Shown here piece by piece: positions 4,339 through 6,010 of a stretch of DNA of 6,010 nt; position 1 is the first letter of the stretch, and every line of letters starts with the position of its first letter. Source of the DNA: an uncultured Erysipelotrichaceae bacterium (GTDB lineage: Bacteria > Bacillota_I > Bacilli_A > Erysipelotrichales > Erysipelotrichaceae); NCBI GenBank assembly GCA_900314345.1, contig OMUX01000110.1, positions 1 to 6,010 of the forward strand, read 5' to 3'. The notes under the pieces were generated by a model. The model was not told the DNA's origin. It was given only the letters and a program-made list of their open reading frames with translations, and searched no databases. Position numbers and translations under genes: made by a program.

Positions 4339-6010
4339 CCGTTTCCTCCAGATGTGCCATGAGCTTTTCCGTCACCTGCTTTACAGTATCACCTTCAAAC
4401 GGAGAAGCAATTCCGCTTTCCTCCACCAGCTGCGGGAATACCTTTGTGCCGCCCTTCTTCAGAAGCTTCAGGTAATCCTGCCAGTATGTCTTGTCCTTCT
4501 CCAGCATCCGGATGCCGAACTCCTGTGCACATACCTGAGCCAGCGTATAGTCGATGTAGTAGAACGGGCTCTGGAAGATATGATTCTGGCTGTACCACCA
4601 GCATCCCTTCTCAAGGAAAGCATTGTCATCGTAATGCTTGAAAGGAAGATACATCTTCTCAAGCTTTCTCCAGCAGGCTTTCCGTTCATCCTTTGACCAT
4701 TCCGGATGTGTATAGACCTCTTCCTGGAAATGATCTACAAGCACACCGTACGGAAGGAATGTCAATGTGCCCGCCATGTGGCTGTAGCGGTACTTGTCAG
4801 CCTGCTTTCCGAAAAACAGCTCCATCCATGGATAGGCAAAGAACTCCATGGACATGGAATCCACTTCAGCAGCCTCCATGGTCGGACAGCGCAGTTCGTA
4901 TGTGGCAATATCCTGTCCCATGTAAGTCTGAAAGGCATGTCCTGCTTCATGGGTCAGCACATCCACATCACCGGAGGTCCCGTTGAAGTTGGAGAAGATA
5001 AACGGAACACCATACTCCGGAATCTCCGTTTCGTATCCGCCCATCTCCTTGTTCTTCCTGGAGATCAGATCCCAGAGATGGTTGTCGTTCATCACATCGA
5101 TGAACTTTCCTGTTTCCTCGGACATCTCATGGTACATCTTCACCGCCGCAGCGACAAGCTCTTCTGCATTTCCCTGCGGCTTCGGGTTCCCGTCCTTGAA
5201 GTGAAGCGGGGAATCATAGCTTTCAAGCCTTTCCAGGCCAAGCCTGACTCTCTGCTTTTCGGCAAGCTCTGCAGCAGCCGGTGTCACATAATCCAGGATC
5301 TTCTTCCGGTATGCGCGGACCATTTCCGGTGTATATGCATAGCGGGTCATGAGATAGAAGCTCAGTTTGTGGTAATCCTCAAACCCAAGCACATGTGCCA
5401 TTTCTGTTCTGACCTGCACCATCTGGTCATAGAGATCATCGAACTCTGCCTCATGGTCTGCATAGAACTTCCACTTTGCCGCGTCAGCCTGCTTCCTTGT
5501 CTCACGGTCCGTGGATTCAAGATATACCTGGATTTCCGAAAGGTTCAGTACTTTCCCGTCAAAGGGGATCTCTGCACTTGCCTTGAGCTTTCCGTAGGCA
5601 CTTGCAAGCTGGTTGTCCCTGGCAAGCAGCGGAATGATTTCCGGCTTGAAGGACTTCTGTGCATACTCTCCGTTCAGGAAGAACGCCTCCGGAATATCCT
5701 TTTCGAGATCCTTGCGATATTCCTTCCCGCATGCAGTCCGCTTCATGCGGTTCTTGAGTTCTTCATATCTGGGCATTGCCTCATCCCAGTAGTCATTCTC
5801 CGTTTCATAGAACGGATCCACTGTGTTGATCGTATGCCGGATCTGGCACAGGATGCACATGGTATCCACATGCTCAAACAGTTTTTCAAAGGAACGGAAT
5901 GCCGTCAGGAAATTCTCTGCATTGTCCGCAGACTCCATCTCCTTAAGCAGTTCTTCCGCCTTTTTTTGTACGTGACGTTCCATAGGAAGCTCAAACTTGA
6001 ATATATCAAA
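4322..6010 (-). CDS. M3 family oligoendopeptidase, 5' end beyond the window
   Basis: This zinc endopeptidase cuts oligopeptides in the cytoplasm. Numbering from the Met at 5983 (553 residues to the stop), the zinc motif HEAGH is at 345-349 and the third ligand is probably E373 in AAEVDSMSME, 24 residues after the second His, as expected for M3. A substrate-binding tyrosine cluster, FYYIDYTLAQ, is at 474-483. The N-terminal helical domain carries CQIRHTINT (46-54) and YETENDYWDE (59-68), typical of the M3 subgroup related to but distinct from PepF. The frame stays open upstream of 5983 through FDIFKFELP to the window edge. No ribosome-binding site precedes that Met, and family members start with a similar F-x-Y/F-E-x-P segment. 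The true start is therefore probably a few codons past the right edge. The stop overlaps the M42 start by 17 bases. Confidence 0.93.
   Translation of the reverse strand, partial: FDIFKFELPMERHVQKKAEELLKEMESADNAENFLTAFRSFEKLFEHVDTMCILCQIRHTINTVDPFYETENDYWDEAMPRYEELKNRMKRTACGKEYRKDLEKDIPEAFFLNGEYAQKSFKPEIIPLLARDNQLASAYGKLKASAEIPFDGKVLNLSEIQVYLESTDRETRKQADAAKWKFYADHEAEFDDLYDQMVQVRTEMAHVLGFEDYHKLSFYLMTRYAYTPEMVRAYRKKILDYVTPAAAELAEKQRVRLGLERLESYDSPLHFKDGNPKPQGNAEELVAAAVKMYHEMSEETGKFIDVMNDNHLWDLISRKNKEMGGYETEIPEYGVPFIFSNFNGTSGDVDVLTHEAGHAFQTYMGQDIATYELRCPTMEAAEVDSMSMEFFAYPWMELFFGKQADKYRYSHMAGTLTFLPYGVLVDHFQEEVYTHPEWSKDERKACWRKLEKMYLPFKHYDDNAFLEKGCWWYSQNHIFQSPFYYIDYTLAQVCAQEFGIRMLEKDKTYWQDYLKLLKKGGTKVFPQLVEESGIASPFEGDTVKQVTEKLMAHLEETDDTRL

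Overview
The window looks like a piece of chromosome from a low- to mid-GC Gram-positive bacterium (Bacillota). Shine-Dalgarno sites are strong (GGAGG or AAGGAG), a tRNA gene carries an encoded CCA, and the gene families are common in gut Firmicutes. An Erysipelotrichia-like source is a guess from gene content only. Apart from one tRNA gene, everything clearly coding is on the minus strand. I see no mobile element, CRISPR array, integrase or toxin/defence cassette. Most of the window is well-conserved housekeeping sequence.

Layout, left to right. Bases 1-76 are an edge fragment whose coding content cannot be settled. A plus-strand promoter (about 77-104) drives a class II tRNA-Ser(GGA) at 141-231, followed by an intrinsic terminator (238-263). 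Facing it is the end of the minus-strand block, with a terminator hairpin at 291-316. Along the minus strand in transcription order (right to left): an M3-family oligoendopeptidase that runs off the right edge (4322-6010); an M42 zinc aminopeptidase (3190-4338), whose start overlaps the M3 stop; a terminator and a candidate promoter in a 91-base gap; a cyclase/kynurenine-formamidase-like protein (2541-3098); a small DUF3284-like protein (2108-2536); a dUTPase (1593-2111) with an ATGA overlap to the previous gene; and an AI-2E family membrane protein (322-1503) after an 89-base gap holding a hairpin and a weak candidate promoter.

How they work together. The two peptidases form a plausible peptide-use pair: M3 cuts medium-length oligopeptides inside the cell and the M42 tetrahedral-type aminopeptidase trims peptides from the N-terminus. 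The next three genes are packed tightly enough (4-base gap, 4-base overlap) to be translationally linked. They join a metal-dependent hydrolase of unknown substrate, an uncharacterised small protein and the nucleotide-pool sanitiser dUTPase. The AI-2E gene may be read through from them or from its own promoter.

Main points for a second look: the M42 gene has two competing starts, each with a ribosome-binding site; the terminator/promoter junction at 3120-3184 contains an inverted repeat that excludes the terminator fold; the dUTPase has an insert between motifs III and IV; and the small coupled protein has no known function. I found no clear new system.
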